From assembly GCA_017460515.1 (NCBI GenBank), contig JAFUAY010000040.1:58595-122594 (forward strand): a stretch of 64,000 nt of DNA. The letters run 5' to 3'. Source of the stretch: Prevotella sp. Its GTDB lineage: Bacteria; Bacteroidota; Bacteroidia; Bacteroidales; Bacteroidaceae. The translations under genes were made by a program, and so were the position numbers. Below are positions 1 through 8,754 of the stretch, piece by piece. Every line of letters begins with the position of its first letter. Positions within the stretch are counted from its first letter, which is position 1. A model generated the notes under the pieces. The model made no database searches. It was not told the DNA's origin and saw nothing but the letters and a program-made list of their open reading frames with translations.

Positions 1-603
1 ATAGCTTGGCTGACCTGTCAGAGCTTCCATTCTCAGATAGAGTCGGGCAATCTCAAGATCGGTTTTGAAGTTCGGATCGCTCTGACCTTTTTTCTTCAGT
101 TCCTCGATAGCATCATCCATATTATCCCTGGCCTTATGTAGAGAAAAGGCAATAGCAAGATCTTGAGAGTTGGGACATTGAGCAATTCCTTTTTTATACC
201 ATTCTCCAGCCTCTTCATGGCGCAGTTCGTTCTCTTCAATATCTGCAGCTACAAGATATGCTTGTACACAGGTGGTATCCATGTGGAGTGCACGATAAAT
301 GTATTTATAAGCTTTCTCTGGCTCTCGTGTTCCGAATTTCTGTTCACGTGGTCCATCTTCTTGTTCAAGCCACACATAGTTATAGTAGCATCGTGCAATA
401 CTCGCGATGAAATCGGCGTCTTTTTCAAAAGCCTTGATATTTTCCTCGATAATGTCCTGATGGGCGGGCTCATGAGAGTACTTACGCACGATGGTATCGA
501 TGGCAGCCAACAATGCTTTGCGGTTTTTCATTGACTGTGCCTGCACCGGCAGTTGGGCAAGCATCATGCAACTCATGGCTATCAGGAAGAAGATTCTTTT
601 CAT
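1..603 (-). CDS. Exported TPR-like repeat protein, 3' end beyond the window
   Basis: The gene starts at the ATG at 603 and is still open at position 1, so only the first 201 codons are visible. Residues 1-23 form a signal peptide (MKRIFF, hydrophobic core, ending VQAQ), so the product is exported to the periplasm or outer membrane. The remainder is helical with TPR-like pairs, for example ALHMDTTCVQAYLVAAD around residue 106 and EEAGEWYKKGIAQCPNS around residue 130. It lies 62 nt behind the beta-barrel gene on the same strand and is probably the last visible gene of that envelope operon. TPR proteins are usually scaffolds; the partner here is unknown. The TPR call rests on pattern only. Confidence 0.7.
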   Translation of the reverse strand, partial: MKRIFFLIAMSCMMLAQLPVQAQSMKNRKALLAAIDTIVRKYSHEPAHQDIIEENIKAFEKDADFIASIARCYYNYVWLEQEDGPREQKFGTREPEKAYKYIYRALHMDTTCVQAYLVAADIEENELRHEEAGEWYKKGIAQCPNSQDLAIAFSLHKARDNMDDAIEELKKKGQSDPNFKTDLEIARLYLRMEALTGQPSY

Positions 604-665
604 AGGGCAGATGTCTGTTTTCTGTTTTGGAAATGCGTTTAATCGTTTGCAACTCGGCTGTTGTC

Positions 666-2846
666 TTAGTCTCTCATCAGGCTGTACTGAACACCGATAT
701 TGAAAGTCTGAATAAGATTCAGCTTAGTCAGGTTAGTGCCAGGCAGGTCCATATTGCCAATCCAGTAGAGCGTGGGCGAGAAGAAAGCTCCCAGATATCG
801 GTTGATGCGGTAGTCGAGCTTCAAGCCGAAGTGCGCTCCCACGTGGAAGGTGTTCTTCTGTGGGATATTCAGTTCTACGCTGTGGTTCAGCATGACTCGC
901 TCCAGTTCTGAGATTGTTGACTTCGGTTTCAAACGAATGAAACAAGTGGGACCGATGAAAGCGTGCAGTTTCATGGGTGCCGACTGGTAGTCGAAGAGCA
1001 ACTGGTTCAGGTTGGCCTGGAAGCCTGGAGAGATGGCAATCACATTGTGTTTATGATTCCACAGACCATAACGGGGCACGGGCGAGTATTCTTCTGTGGG
1101 GTTCTCATTGTTATAGTCGGTAAACTCGGTGAGGCTCGAACGGCGTAGGGCGATATATTCGATGCCCAGTCGTACCGACTTCAAACGGTCGAAGTGATAC
1201 TCGCCAAAGAGCAGTCCGTCATAGCCGATGGAGTTTCCGTCCTTGATGCTGATGGTAGGCTGTATGAGGTTCGTACCGCCACCCAGACCAACAGTTAGCT
1301 TATACATGGGGTCATACAGGTACTGATACTCAAACGAGGGCTCTTTGTACCAGTGCTTGATGTCGCGTGTTTCTATAGCTATACCGAAGTTGATGGTCAC
1401 ATTGTCATCGGCAAACTTACCCTTCCATTCTACGTTCGTGTAGGGAATACGGTAGATTAGACGTGAATAGCGGGGCTCCACGAAGAGTTTCAAGCCTTCG
1501 GTGGGCTGCCACCAAACGTTTACGCCAGCACAATAGGCCTGACTGCTACAGTTCAGCTCGGTGCTCTGTGGCTTGTTCAGCTCACCCAGTTCGATACCGC
1601 CCAACAGATAGAAGCCCCAGGGCGCATTCCAGTTGAAGCGTCTCAGGAAGCCGATGGGATTGAGCATGGTCTCGATGCGTACGCTGCGGTAGGTATTGTT
1701 GTAAATCTCGGTATATTCGGGATGATAGGGAGCCTCGGTCGCTTTGGTGACATGCTTGTTCCAGGCTGTCTTTCGTGATGACAGCGTTCCACGGAAGCCG
1801 ATGACGGGCGACAGCCATTTACCTACTGATATCGACAGTTCGCTGCCGAGTGTCTCCATCATTCCCAATCGGGGCGATGACATCAGGGCTACGCCTGTTG
1901 ACATTTGGGCTATCCAGGGCTGCTGCCACGACATCAGGAGTGAGTCGGGCTTGGCTAGTTTGTCATGGCTTGCACGGTGTTCGATGAGTCGGAAGCGCGA
2001 TTGCGGCGACAGGTTATTGCGAATGTAGTAGATAAGACCTACGTTGACCCCGTAGAAGAAGTCGGTGCCGCGCCAGTTGCGCTCACCGCTGAGGTCCATC
2101 TGATCGCCACCCATTCCAGCGTATGGTTCCACGTAGACATAAGCATGAGGACCTGTGAAGAATTTGCCAACCAAGCCCACATGACCTTCGAACGACATCT
2201 TCGATTCACCGCCGCTGATAGATGACTGCTGCAGTCCCAGTCCGAAGAGGGTCGACACGTCGAGCAGTCGCGAGGGGTTATAGCCCGCCATATACGATGA
2301 CAGACTGTATAGATGGTCCAGTCGGACGCCCATCTTGCGGAAGGTGAGGTTCCTGGCGCGCTGATAGCCGAGGCCGGCATCAAACTGCAGGCGGAAGGTG
2401 TTGAAGCGGTTAATCTCCTTACCGACAGCGATTCGGTAGTTGGTCAGCATGTCAATCTCGAACTCCGTAGCAGGTGGCGGCACAATCTTCTCAACACCTG
2501 CGCCCAGCTGAATAAACGTATGATTGAGGAATCTATTCAGAAACGATGCTGAGTCGGCATTTCGCCTGAACGTCTCTCCATCGGGGACATATCGGGTCTC
2601 CAGGATATAGTCGCGGGCATTGAAGCCTTTTGCCAGGTTGCGTTGCGTACGTTCTTCCTGTTCGCCTTCCGACTCGTCATCGTCCTCACCCCATCGGGTG
2701 GTGTCCTTTGGTGCGGCATAGTCGGGCAGCAACGATGGCACGTTGACAAGTCTTGGTGCCAGCGAAGCGTTTGAGCCTTGCTTGGGTGTTGCCTGTATAT
2801 TTGTGGCAATCAGCAGGAAGAGTGCTGTAAATAGATGTATCTTCAT
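666..2846 (-). CDS. Large exported beta-barrel protein, function unknown
   Basis: The product is 726 residues with a signal peptide (MKIHLFTALFLLIATNIQA). An acidic linker follows near residues 54-66 (EDDDESEGEQEE). The rest alternates polar and aromatic residues in the manner of outer-membrane strands, with many glycine turns, and ends in strand-like sequence (FNIGVQYSLMRD). Two halves look alike, each with a segment of the type GLGLQ..., VEPYAG or VEPRYS, and GVNVGLIYYI or NFGIAIETRD, which hints at internal duplication or two barrels. It starts 34 nt after the OmpA-like gene and probably shares its transcript. I do not recognise a named family. A role in surface assembly next to the DUF3575 and OmpA-like proteins is inference. 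Confidence 0.7.
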   Translation of the reverse strand: MKIHLFTALFLLIATNIQATPKQGSNASLAPRLVNVPSLLPDYAAPKDTTRWGEDDDESEGEQEERTQRNLAKGFNARDYILETRYVPDGETFRRNADSASFLNRFLNHTFIQLGAGVEKIVPPPATEFEIDMLTNYRIAVGKEINRFNTFRLQFDAGLGYQRARNLTFRKMGVRLDHLYSLSSYMAGYNPSRLLDVSTLFGLGLQQSSISGGESKMSFEGHVGLVGKFFTGPHAYVYVEPYAGMGGDQMDLSGERNWRGTDFFYGVNVGLIYYIRNNLSPQSRFRLIEHRASHDKLAKPDSLLMSWQQPWIAQMSTGVALMSSPRLGMMETLGSELSISVGKWLSPVIGFRGTLSSRKTAWNKHVTKATEAPYHPEYTEIYNNTYRSVRIETMLNPIGFLRRFNWNAPWGFYLLGGIELGELNKPQSTELNCSSQAYCAGVNVWWQPTEGLKLFVEPRYSRLIYRIPYTNVEWKGKFADDNVTINFGIAIETRDIKHWYKEPSFEYQYLYDPMYKLTVGLGGGTNLIQPTISIKDGNSIGYDGLLFGEYHFDRLKSVRLGIEYIALRRSSLTEFTDYNNENPTEEYSPVPRYGLWNHKHNVIAISPGFQANLNQLLFDYQSAPMKLHAFIGPTCFIRLKPKSTISELERVMLNHSVELNIPQKNTFHVGAHFGLKLDYRINRYLGAFFSPTLYWIGNMDLPGTNLTKLNLIQTFNIGVQYSLMRD

Positions 2847-2880
2847 TGTTCTTTTTTCGTCACAAGCGGTATGTCAACGG

Positions 2881-5613
2881 TTATTCATCTGACGATTCTT
2901 TCTTTTCGTCTTGATCGTTTCCCGTTGTTTCGTCGCCTTCCATGTCGTCCTTCTTCTTCTTTGCAGGCTTGTTCATCATAATCTTATCACGAGCATGCAG
3001 CTTCTCGAACAACAGCCGGTAGGCTGGTATATTCTTTTTCTTATAGGGGTACTGGCGGCGCAGTTTCTCGTTGATGGCTCCTTCAGCGAAATAGTATTTC
3101 TTGAAAGCGGCATCAATGTCGAAGCAGGCCTGCAGATAGGCAAGATAGTGGGGAATATTCTCCAGGTTGACAGCTGCCTCAGGCTCTGCTTTCTTCTCCT
3201 CTTTCTTCTCAGCGGTCTGCGCCTGTGGGTTCAGACATTCGCCCACGGCGGGCAACTGACCGTCATGAGAGTCCATATATTGCTGTTTGGCCTCCATGTA
3301 GCCCTTGTAGTAAGCTTCGCCTTTATCCATCATGAGCAGTCCTTCATCGATGCTTTCAAGTAGCGGATAGCACTCGTTGACACCACTTTCGCTCTTGTTG
3401 TCGCTGTCAGCTTCGAAGAGTCCGTCGTCACCTACCAGACTGCTGGCATCCTGTCCCTCCTTAGGCACTGACAGCAGTGCTTTCAGGTACCATTTCTTCG
3501 GATTCTCGTCGTCCATCTTGTCAACGAACTGTCCTGCCTGGTCCTGCATGCCCCATTCGTCAATCTCAGTGTAGAGAATGGCCTTGTTGTCATTGTTGGC
3601 TGCCAATACGCGCTTTTTTGCAGCCTGATATTCGGCTGAGCTTTGGTTGACGAAGTGCAACTGCTTCAAGTCCATCAGCGTCTTCAGCATCTCAACGTTT
3701 TTATCCTTGATGCCGCCTTTCTCTAACAGACGGATCAGGTACATCGCAGAGTCAAGCTTCTGTTCCTGATAGAACGTGACGGCCTGGTTGGTAACAATCT
3801 CTCGGCGGTTCATGATGACCACTGTCATATCATCAATAGGCTTTCTGGCATTGATGTTCGGACGTGAGTAGTCGATGAAGGGCGCCAGCGTGGCTGAATT
3901 CGGCTGTCCGCGGCGCAGGTCCATCAGTGCCACGCGGTTGGCTACATAGGGAGCCATCTTGCTCTCCACCTCATAGTCCGGAATCTGTGTAATCTCGCGC
4001 CAAGCCACGTGGGTCAGCAGATCCAGTTCGGCACTGTCGGTAATCTCGCTGAACAGGTTATAGTAGTCGCCAGGCGAGAAGTGTTTCTCACCGGCTATAT
4101 ACGCTTTCTTGTGCTTCATCCATGCCTCGACGCACTCTTCTGGGGTCATCACGTAGCTTCTGAGCACCTGATAGCGGCATTTCATCGAGCGTAACTGAAT
4201 CAGCACGGGCTCAATCACTTGATCATAGGTGGGAATAGACTTCACAGAGGCCGTCATGCGGATATCGTCACCCGACATCTGTGAGATGGCATCGGCTTCT
4301 TCGGCATGTCCTTGTTTGCGCAAGATGGCAATCACGTCATCCCAGGTGTGAACCTTTACATTGACTGAAGGTGTGGCGTGTCTGGGCAGGTACGGACTTA
4401 CCATTGCCCGTGCCTTTTCAGCACGCTTACGGGCTAACTGCTCGTTGGTGGTACGCGAACCGTCGGGCGATGCAGCACCCTCGATGACGGGCGACATCAG
4501 CTGGTCGCCGTATGACTTCAACTCCTTGATCAAGTTGTTCACCTTCACCTGGTTCATCGAGTCGGTTGTCAGCTGGTCGGTACCCACTTGGAACACCAGA
4601 CTCAAGTCCGTCATCTTCTTGTCATATTGAGATTTCGCATCCTCATAGAAGTCGCTGGTCAGTTTCACCTGTGCCAAGGCAGGCGAGAAGTCAAGCAGCT
4701 TGAACGGACGGCGGCGCAGGCAGGTGCCCTCTATGAGGGTATCTTTAAACACGTGGTGGTAGTCTTCGAGCGACATTTTGAACGGTCCCTGATAGCTGCG
4801 CTTGGTGTTCTGCTTCTTCCATTTCACCATCGTGTGCAGGTTGTATCGATCCTCACCGTTGAAGATATGGGCGCTGTCGAAGACAAACGATAGCTTGTCG
4901 TTCTTCTTGAAGTTATAGGCCATGCGTTTGTTCTGCAAGGTGTGGTATTCCTCACCTTCAGCCATGAACGGGGTGCAGTAGTCTACGGTGTCCTCGTTGA
5001 CACAGTCTACGGCATAGACCTGAATAATCAGTCGTGCATCGCGGCGGGCACTGTATGGCGGCAGGTTCAGATGGATGGGGAAACGCTCATAGCCGTCATC
5101 AGCATCGGCAACGATACCGCCGCCAATCATCTCGCCTTCACGCATCTTACCTGTTGACACGACCTCACCGGTACGCTGCACGGATACCACGACATCCTTG
5201 TATTCTGCTACGCCCTCACGTATTTCAAGAATCGTCGTCGCATATTCCATCGTGGTGACGAACAGCAGCGCCATGCCTGCTACGCAGTTCTCGTCAAACG
5301 AGCGTGTCGAGGCGGAGGTCTTGGCTACGAGTTTCTCCTTCTTCTGTAGGGCTTTGAACTGATCCTCGCGATCAATGATGTCTTCGATTGAAGCGATGCG
5401 ATCCACCTCCTTCTGCACGCGCTCAGCCACCTCTCTGCTTGAGAACATACCGTACCACAGTCGTTCGTTGGTCTTGATGACGGTGTTGTCGGTCTTGTTC
5501 AGCAGTTTGATGTTACCCTTGATGTGCATGGGCTCCTGAGCCTGAAGTGTGGCAAACGGTAGCAGGGCAATGATGCAGAGCAGTAGGGTAGTGAGGCGTC
5601 TTGATTCTTTCAT
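2881..5613 (-). CDS. 910-aa exported protein with internal OmpA-like domain
   Basis: A signal peptide (residues 1-25, ending ATLQAQ) is followed by a long beta-rich N-terminal region. An OmpA-like segment lies at about residues 335-420: VFQVGTDQLTTDS, then EGAASPDGSRTTNEQLARKRAEKA. The second motif corresponds to the family motif in which the protein binds peptidoglycan through Asp and Arg, here G(A)ASPDGS...N..LA.KRA..A. A helical region follows (about 430-760), and the tail is very charged (KKEEKKAEPEA, KPAKKKKDDMEGDE). At 910 residues it is much longer than DUF3868-type OmpA-like proteins found with type V pili, which I recall as about 450-500 residues. The gene starts 39 nt after the DUF3575 gene, a pairing typical of Bacteroidetes pilus loci. 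An outer-membrane to cell-wall anchor role is inferred. Confidence 0.75.
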   Translation of the reverse strand: MKESRRLTTLLLCIIALLPFATLQAQEPMHIKGNIKLLNKTDNTVIKTNERLWYGMFSSREVAERVQKEVDRIASIEDIIDREDQFKALQKKEKLVAKTSASTRSFDENCVAGMALLFVTTMEYATTILEIREGVAEYKDVVVSVQRTGEVVSTGKMREGEMIGGGIVADADDGYERFPIHLNLPPYSARRDARLIIQVYAVDCVNEDTVDYCTPFMAEGEEYHTLQNKRMAYNFKKNDKLSFVFDSAHIFNGEDRYNLHTMVKWKKQNTKRSYQGPFKMSLEDYHHVFKDTLIEGTCLRRRPFKLLDFSPALAQVKLTSDFYEDAKSQYDKKMTDLSLVFQVGTDQLTTDSMNQVKVNNLIKELKSYGDQLMSPVIEGAASPDGSRTTNEQLARKRAEKARAMVSPYLPRHATPSVNVKVHTWDDVIAILRKQGHAEEADAISQMSGDDIRMTASVKSIPTYDQVIEPVLIQLRSMKCRYQVLRSYVMTPEECVEAWMKHKKAYIAGEKHFSPGDYYNLFSEITDSAELDLLTHVAWREITQIPDYEVESKMAPYVANRVALMDLRRGQPNSATLAPFIDYSRPNINARKPIDDMTVVIMNRREIVTNQAVTFYQEQKLDSAMYLIRLLEKGGIKDKNVEMLKTLMDLKQLHFVNQSSAEYQAAKKRVLAANNDNKAILYTEIDEWGMQDQAGQFVDKMDDENPKKWYLKALLSVPKEGQDASSLVGDDGLFEADSDNKSESGVNECYPLLESIDEGLLMMDKGEAYYKGYMEAKQQYMDSHDGQLPAVGECLNPQAQTAEKKEEKKAEPEAAVNLENIPHYLAYLQACFDIDAAFKKYYFAEGAINEKLRRQYPYKKKNIPAYRLLFEKLHARDKIMMNKPAKKKKDDMEGDETTGNDQDEKKESSDE

Positions 5614-5652
5614 AGGTGGTGTAGCGTTTTTTTTTGAGTAGCAAGTCTTGGG

Positions 5653-6231
5653 TTAGTTGAAAATGTAGACCACCGACACACCGATGCGGGTGGGCAAAAG
5701 GTAATAGCCGTTGGCGTTGGCCTGCTGATGACCGTCGACGGCGTAGTCGGTATCGAAGTTGTCCGCCTCAAAATACTCCTTGCGACGGTAGAAGATAGCA
5801 CCGAAACCGCTGTGGATATCGATATTCAGACGGTCTTTCAGCCAGGGAATCTTCGTGTTCACGTTGATGACATAGCCGTAGGTGATGCCGCCGCCGAGGG
5901 CATAGCCGTCATACACTTTGCCGTTGGTGGTGATGTCAAACAGACCGCCAATAGCTCCGATGCCTACGAAGAATCGGCTGATAGGGCGACCTGAGAACCA
6001 ATAGCGGAACTCTGGCTGGACCATGATGCCGCTGGTCTTTTTGAATAAATAGGATGTCGACGTGCCCATCGCACTGATACTGAACGAACTCTTGTTGCCC
6101 GTCACCATCTCAAGGCTTAGGTTGGGTATCATCATGGCGTCAGAAGAAAGCTCCGTTCCAACGGCAATCAGCTGTGCATGTGTACTCAGTGTTGTGCAAG
6201 CCAGCACAAGGGCGAATATGATTTTTTTCAT
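5653..6231 (-). CDS. DUF3575 outer-membrane protein
   Basis: The product is 192 residues. The ATG at 6231 is preferred over an upstream TTG in the same frame because it begins a proper signal peptide (MKKIIFALVLACTTLSTHAQ). The body matches DUF3575: PEFRYWFSGRPISRFFVGIGA, then GYALGGGITYGYVINV and the strand-like end IGVSVVYIFN. DUF3575 proteins are small outer-membrane barrels found next to type V pilus genes. This is the second DUF3575 gene in the window; the other is at 16771-18003, so each of the two envelope operons begins with one. A consensus promoter lies 54 nt upstream. Confidence 0.85.
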   Translation of the reverse strand: MKKIIFALVLACTTLSTHAQLIAVGTELSSDAMMIPNLSLEMVTGNKSSFSISAMGTSTSYLFKKTSGIMVQPEFRYWFSGRPISRFFVGIGAIGGLFDITTNGKVYDGYALGGGITYGYVINVNTKIPWLKDRLNIDIHSGFGAIFYRRKEYFEADNFDTDYAVDGHQQANANGYYLLPTRIGVSVVYIFN

Positions 6232-6284
6232 GAATTGTTTCAGTGTTGACAAGGATTTTAGTTCCTCTTTTGTCTATTTCGGTG

Positions 6285-6316
6285 CAAAAATAGTCATTTT
6301 TCATGATACAGCCAAA
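6285..6316 (-). promoter_or_regulatory. Promoter of the DUF3575/OmpA-like/barrel operon
   Basis: On the minus strand TTTG (6316-6313) and TATTTTTG (6292-6285) are separated by exactly 20 nt, the Bacteroidetes -33/-7 arrangement. The start codon of the DUF3575 gene follows at 6231. Confidence 0.8.
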
Positions 6317-6375
6317 TTTTTCAGTCACGAAAGCTCATTCTCATTAGTTTTCTTGTGAGAAACATTTGTTTTCTC

Positions 6376-6500
6376 CGTTCTGACAGGAACCAGTCCCTTG
6401 GCATCTATTATATATGAAACTGGAGGTGCCCAGCTATTGCTCAGCACCTCCAGTTAGTTTGAGGGAATAATATCACGGAGGGACAATTCCCTGTAATCTC
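6376..6500 (-). repeat. Hairpin repeat, copy A (no promoter half)
   Basis: It contains the fixed hairpin CTGGAGGTGC, 14 nt, GCACCTCCAG at 6420-6453, followed by GTTAGTTTGAGGGA and by a tail with a GGGACA/TCCC pair. Unlike the other copies it lacks the TTCCAA...TTGGAA block and the promoter. Instead, a second copy of the tail (TTCTGACAGGAACCAGTCCC) abuts it at 6378. It ends the array: read on the minus strand it follows the stop of the 34-aa protein and precedes the promoter of the next operon, so it may act as a terminator. Confidence 0.75.
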
Positions 6501-6509
6501 CAGGCCCTC

Positions 6510-6614
6510 TTATTCAGTAGTCATATCAGGGTGTCTAAATATGTCAATCCATTGATAGATGCAAATGATTGCAGCAATGACAGTCATTACAGTAAAAAAA
6601 ATAATTAGTTCCAT
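6510..6614 (-). CDS. 34-aa single-pass membrane microprotein
   Basis: The 34-residue product is one membrane helix (MELIIFFTVMTVIAAIICIY) with a short hydrophilic tail (QWIDIFRHPDMTTE). An unusually good ribosome site, AAGGAGG, lies 6-7 nt before the ATG; Bacteroidetes genes rarely have one, which supports real translation. It starts 11 nt after the stop of the DUF6722-like gene. A second pair with the same layout (DUF6722-like gene, then 35-aa single-helix protein) is at 9760-10083, so the two-gene unit is recurrent. Function unknown; a small membrane partner of the DUF6722 protein is inference. Confidence 0.7.
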   Translation of the reverse strand: MELIIFFTVMTVIAAIICIYQWIDIFRHPDMTTE

Positions 6615-6625
6615 ATTTAACCTCC

Positions 6626-6859
6626 TTATAATTTTTGATAACCTTTAATAAAGAATGCTATGCCAATAAGAACTAGCAAGCAAATAAAAATGGTAGCAAT
6701 AAGAACGAGTAATCCTTTCTCAAAGTCCATGCCCATAATACCGGCAAGAATGATGCCAGCGAAAACAAGTTTCGCCAAGTCCCAACAGAAGTCACTACCT
6801 TTAATATACAGCTTCTTCTTTGTTGAGCTACTCATTAATTTGCCTTTTCTTTTTATCAT
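6626..6859 (-). CDS. DUF6722-like small membrane protein, copy 2
   Basis: The product is at most 77 residues. After a basic N-terminus comes the DUF6722-like motif (F)CWDLAKLVFAGIILAGI, the first membrane helix (about residues 29-48), then a short acidic loop and a second helix (GLLVLIATIFICLLVLIGIAFF). The start at 6859 lies about 18 nt downstream of the repeat-borne promoter; an alternative ATG is at 6835 (MSSSTKKK). Its paralogue at 9871-10083 shares the layout (K..MDVAKYMFTALLI) and the neighbouring microprotein. Function unknown. The family name is from memory of similar Bacteroidales proteins and is uncertain. Confidence 0.65.
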   Translation of the reverse strand: MIKRKGKLMSSSTKKKLYIKGSDFCWDLAKLVFAGIILAGIMGMDFEKGLLVLIATIFICLLVLIGIAFFIKGYQKL

Positions 6860-6876
6860 GTATCACTATTATGCTG

Positions 6877-6977
6877 CAAAGTTAATCAATACTTTCTTAT
6901 CTTCCAAATCTTTTCTTGGAAAAATGACTGGAGGTGCCCAGCCATTACTCTGCACCTCTAGTTAGTTTGAGGGAATA
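6877..6977 (-). repeat. Hairpin-promoter repeat, copy B
   Basis: Read on the minus strand: GAGGGA block, hairpin at 6961-6928 (10-nt arms, 14-nt loop, with CTCTAG replacing CTCCAG in one arm), then a TTCCAAG...TTTGGAA inverted repeat. The latter provides the -33 TTTG (6908-6905), and 20 nt further is TAACTTTG (6884-6877). It follows the DUF2442-HTH gene and drives the DUF6722 copy 2 unit. Confidence 0.85.
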
Positions 6978-7017
6978 TATTTCATCACAGGGGGACAGTC
7001 CACATGATTCCCTTAAC

Positions 7018-7434
7018 TCACACAGCGATTAATTCTTGGCCCATAACGTTCAGAGAATGTTTGATTTGTTGCATGCGTTCTTCGCTAGGACGTTTAATTC
7101 CATAAATATACTTGCAGAGTAAACTCTTATTTATGCCAATATAATGAGCCATTTCTGCGATATCCAGTTGTGGGAAACGCTTGAATATCAAACCTACTTC
7201 ATTATTTGGATTCGGTTCGGTAGTATCATAAAAACTCGAGATGTGTATATCCTCGTCGAGTTCCTCCCATCTGATGTCATCGCCGAATTTTCCAATACGA
7301 AAATTCATTCTTTCCTCCGTGGATGCATCTTTCAATACAGGGAATGCTTCAAGCGGACGACTCAGTTTTTCTCCCTCATCAGTCTGCATGAAAATCCGTT
7401 CTTTGTCAAACCATACTTTTTGAATTATTGCCAT
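7018..7434 (-). CDS. DUF2442 domain fused to a helix-turn-helix domain
   Basis: The product is 138 residues. Residues 1-75 match DUF2442 (VWFDKERIFMQTDEGEKLSR, then the conserved GKFGDDIRWEELDEDIHI). Residues 90-138 form a Cro/XRE-like helix-turn-helix (LDIAEMAHYIGINKSLLCKY, then PSEERMQQIKHSL). The start overlaps nothing and lies 3 nt after the stop of the DUF4160 gene, so the two are coupled. DUF4160/DUF2442 pairs are widespread in bacteria and behave like toxin-antitoxin pairs in genome context; here the DUF2442 partner has its own DNA-binding domain, so it could be the antitoxin and autoregulator. That role is inferred. Confidence 0.8.
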   Translation of the reverse strand: MAIIQKVWFDKERIFMQTDEGEKLSRPLEAFPVLKDASTEERMNFRIGKFGDDIRWEELDEDIHISSFYDTTEPNPNNEVGLIFKRFPQLDIAEMAHYIGINKSLLCKYIYGIKRPSEERMQQIKHSLNVMGQELIAV

Positions 7435-7437
7435 AGT

Positions 7438-7692
7438 TCAGTCCTCCTTAATACTCTGTTCGTCCATGTGCTCATGCCATTTCTCTATGAATTCTTCCTT
7501 GAAGGTCTCGCATAGTGTTTTGGCTTTTTTTAAGTCCTTCGGCTTCATCCCTTCATTCTTCACTAGGTCAATGCTTGGTTCAAGCGAGAATTTTGCCCTA
7601 CCGTCAGCATTCTCTACATGAACATGAATGGGCAGATGTTCATCTGAATAGAAGTAGAATCTAAGTCCAAATGCATAAAGTATTGTAGGCAT
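7438..7692 (-). CDS. DUF4160 protein
   Basis: The 84-residue product has the DUF4160 pattern MPTILYAFGLRFYFYSDEHL followed by PIHVHVENADGRAKF; the conserved H-P-H-V-H type histidines are visible. The C-terminal half is helical and charged. It is the first gene of a two-gene unit with DUF2442-HTH, 3 nt apart, and has its own repeat-borne promoter 33 nt upstream of the start. The family has no established activity; a toxin role in this pair is a guess from gene layout. Confidence 0.8.
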   Translation of the reverse strand: MPTILYAFGLRFYFYSDEHLPIHVHVENADGRAKFSLEPSIDLVKNEGMKPKDLKKAKTLCETFKEEFIEKWHEHMDEQSIKED

Positions 7693-7724
7693 AGCTTTAT
7701 CAATGTATCAATTATTACTGATTG

Positions 7725-7824
7725 CAAAGTTAAGATATTTCTTCTTATCTTCCAAATCTTTTCTTGGAAAAATGACTGGAGGTGCAAAGTCTTTGCTCTG
7801 CACCTCCAGTTAGTTTGAGGGATT
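7725..7824 (-). repeat. Hairpin-promoter repeat, copy C
   Basis: Minus strand: hairpin at 7809-7776 with perfect 10-nt arms, TTCCAAG...TTTGGAA, -33 TTTG (7756-7753), then 20 nt to TAACTTTG (7732-7725). It sits between the Rpn-type gene and the DUF4160 gene and supplies the promoter of the latter. Confidence 0.85.
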
Positions 7825-7865
7825 AAAAGTGGGTCAAGTACTGTCCCCATGACCCTGCCGCATCT

Positions 7866-8726
7866 CTACAGATTATCTATTTCTTGTTTTGTCAATCCGA
7901 TACTTTTTGCAATAATATCCAGCGGAACACCGTTGGCTTTTAAAGCACGGGCATTAGCCAATTTCTCTTCAGCCCGCCCTTCAGCACGACCTTTGTCTTC
8001 GGCAGTCTTCATAGTACTGAAATAGTCCCACATATCCTTGCGGCTTTCTACATACTGGCGCTGCTCCATTTCAGAATATTTGGAGATCTCGGCCTGCTCA
8101 AAAAGCTTTTGGAAGATTCTGTCCTGAAGAGCTTGCGGACGTTCCATCAGGCGTGACAGGTTGCGAAGCACGAACATCCACTTATCCATCATCGTTACTA
8201 GTTCTGTCTCTGTCTTGTTGAACTTCGGCATCTCCAGATACATGAACGTCAGTTTATCATAAAACACGTGATTATCTGCTATATCCTTCAGTTTGATCTC
8301 ATGGAAATAGCTGTCAGCAGGATATTCGTCGTTGGGCAGCTCAAAATTCATCACTCCGATGGTATAGACATCCTCCAAATGATAATTCCACTTTCCCTTG
8401 GGTGCCTGTTCGCGAATGGCAAATGTTGAATAGTAGATGCTACGGTCTTTGAAGTAGGCCTGTTCCGCCTTTTGCATCTCTACGATGAACCGGCTGCCAT
8501 CTGCAGTCATGCAGTACACGTCAGACACAGCCCGTCTGTCACCATAGCCATCGCCCAGATGTTCTCCGTTCAGATATTGGATATCCACAATCTCTTGCTT
8601 AGATCCATTAAATAGGGCATTAAGGAAACTGATGAGCAAGTCCTTGTTCATCTCTGTAGCGAACAGCTTCTTGAAGCCGAAGTCTGTATACGGATTGATG
8701 TATCGCTCTGTCTGATCTATTGGCAT
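7866..8726 (-). CDS. Rpn-family recombination-promoting nuclease
   Basis: The 286-residue product begins with the typical INPYTDFGFKKLFATEMNKD, and has SDVYCMTADGSRFIVEMQK at about residues 86-105. The Asp and the E-x-Q are the metal-binding residues of this PD-(D/E)XK branch (PDDEXK_2, formerly called transposase). The C-terminus carries the usual short repeat AEGRAEEKLANARALKANG followed by a small helix-turn (LDIIAKSIGLTKQEIDNL). Rpn relatives in E. coli stimulate recA-independent recombination and are abundant, mobile genes in gut Bacteroidales. It is the only single-gene unit of the array, with promoter in repeat copy D. Confidence 0.85.
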   Translation of the reverse strand: MPIDQTERYINPYTDFGFKKLFATEMNKDLLISFLNALFNGSKQEIVDIQYLNGEHLGDGYGDRRAVSDVYCMTADGSRFIVEMQKAEQAYFKDRSIYYSTFAIREQAPKGKWNYHLEDVYTIGVMNFELPNDEYPADSYFHEIKLKDIADNHVFYDKLTFMYLEMPKFNKTETELVTMMDKWMFVLRNLSRLMERPQALQDRIFQKLFEQAEISKYSEMEQRQYVESRKDMWDYFSTMKTAEDKGRAEGRAEEKLANARALKANGVPLDIIAKSIGLTKQEIDNL

Positions 8727-8754
8727 TGTCTAATGAGTTATTGCATATTTATTG

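Noticed and set aside
163-534. 123-codon plus-strand open frame
   Set aside because: Antisense of the TPR protein gene, which starts with a proper signal peptide at 603.
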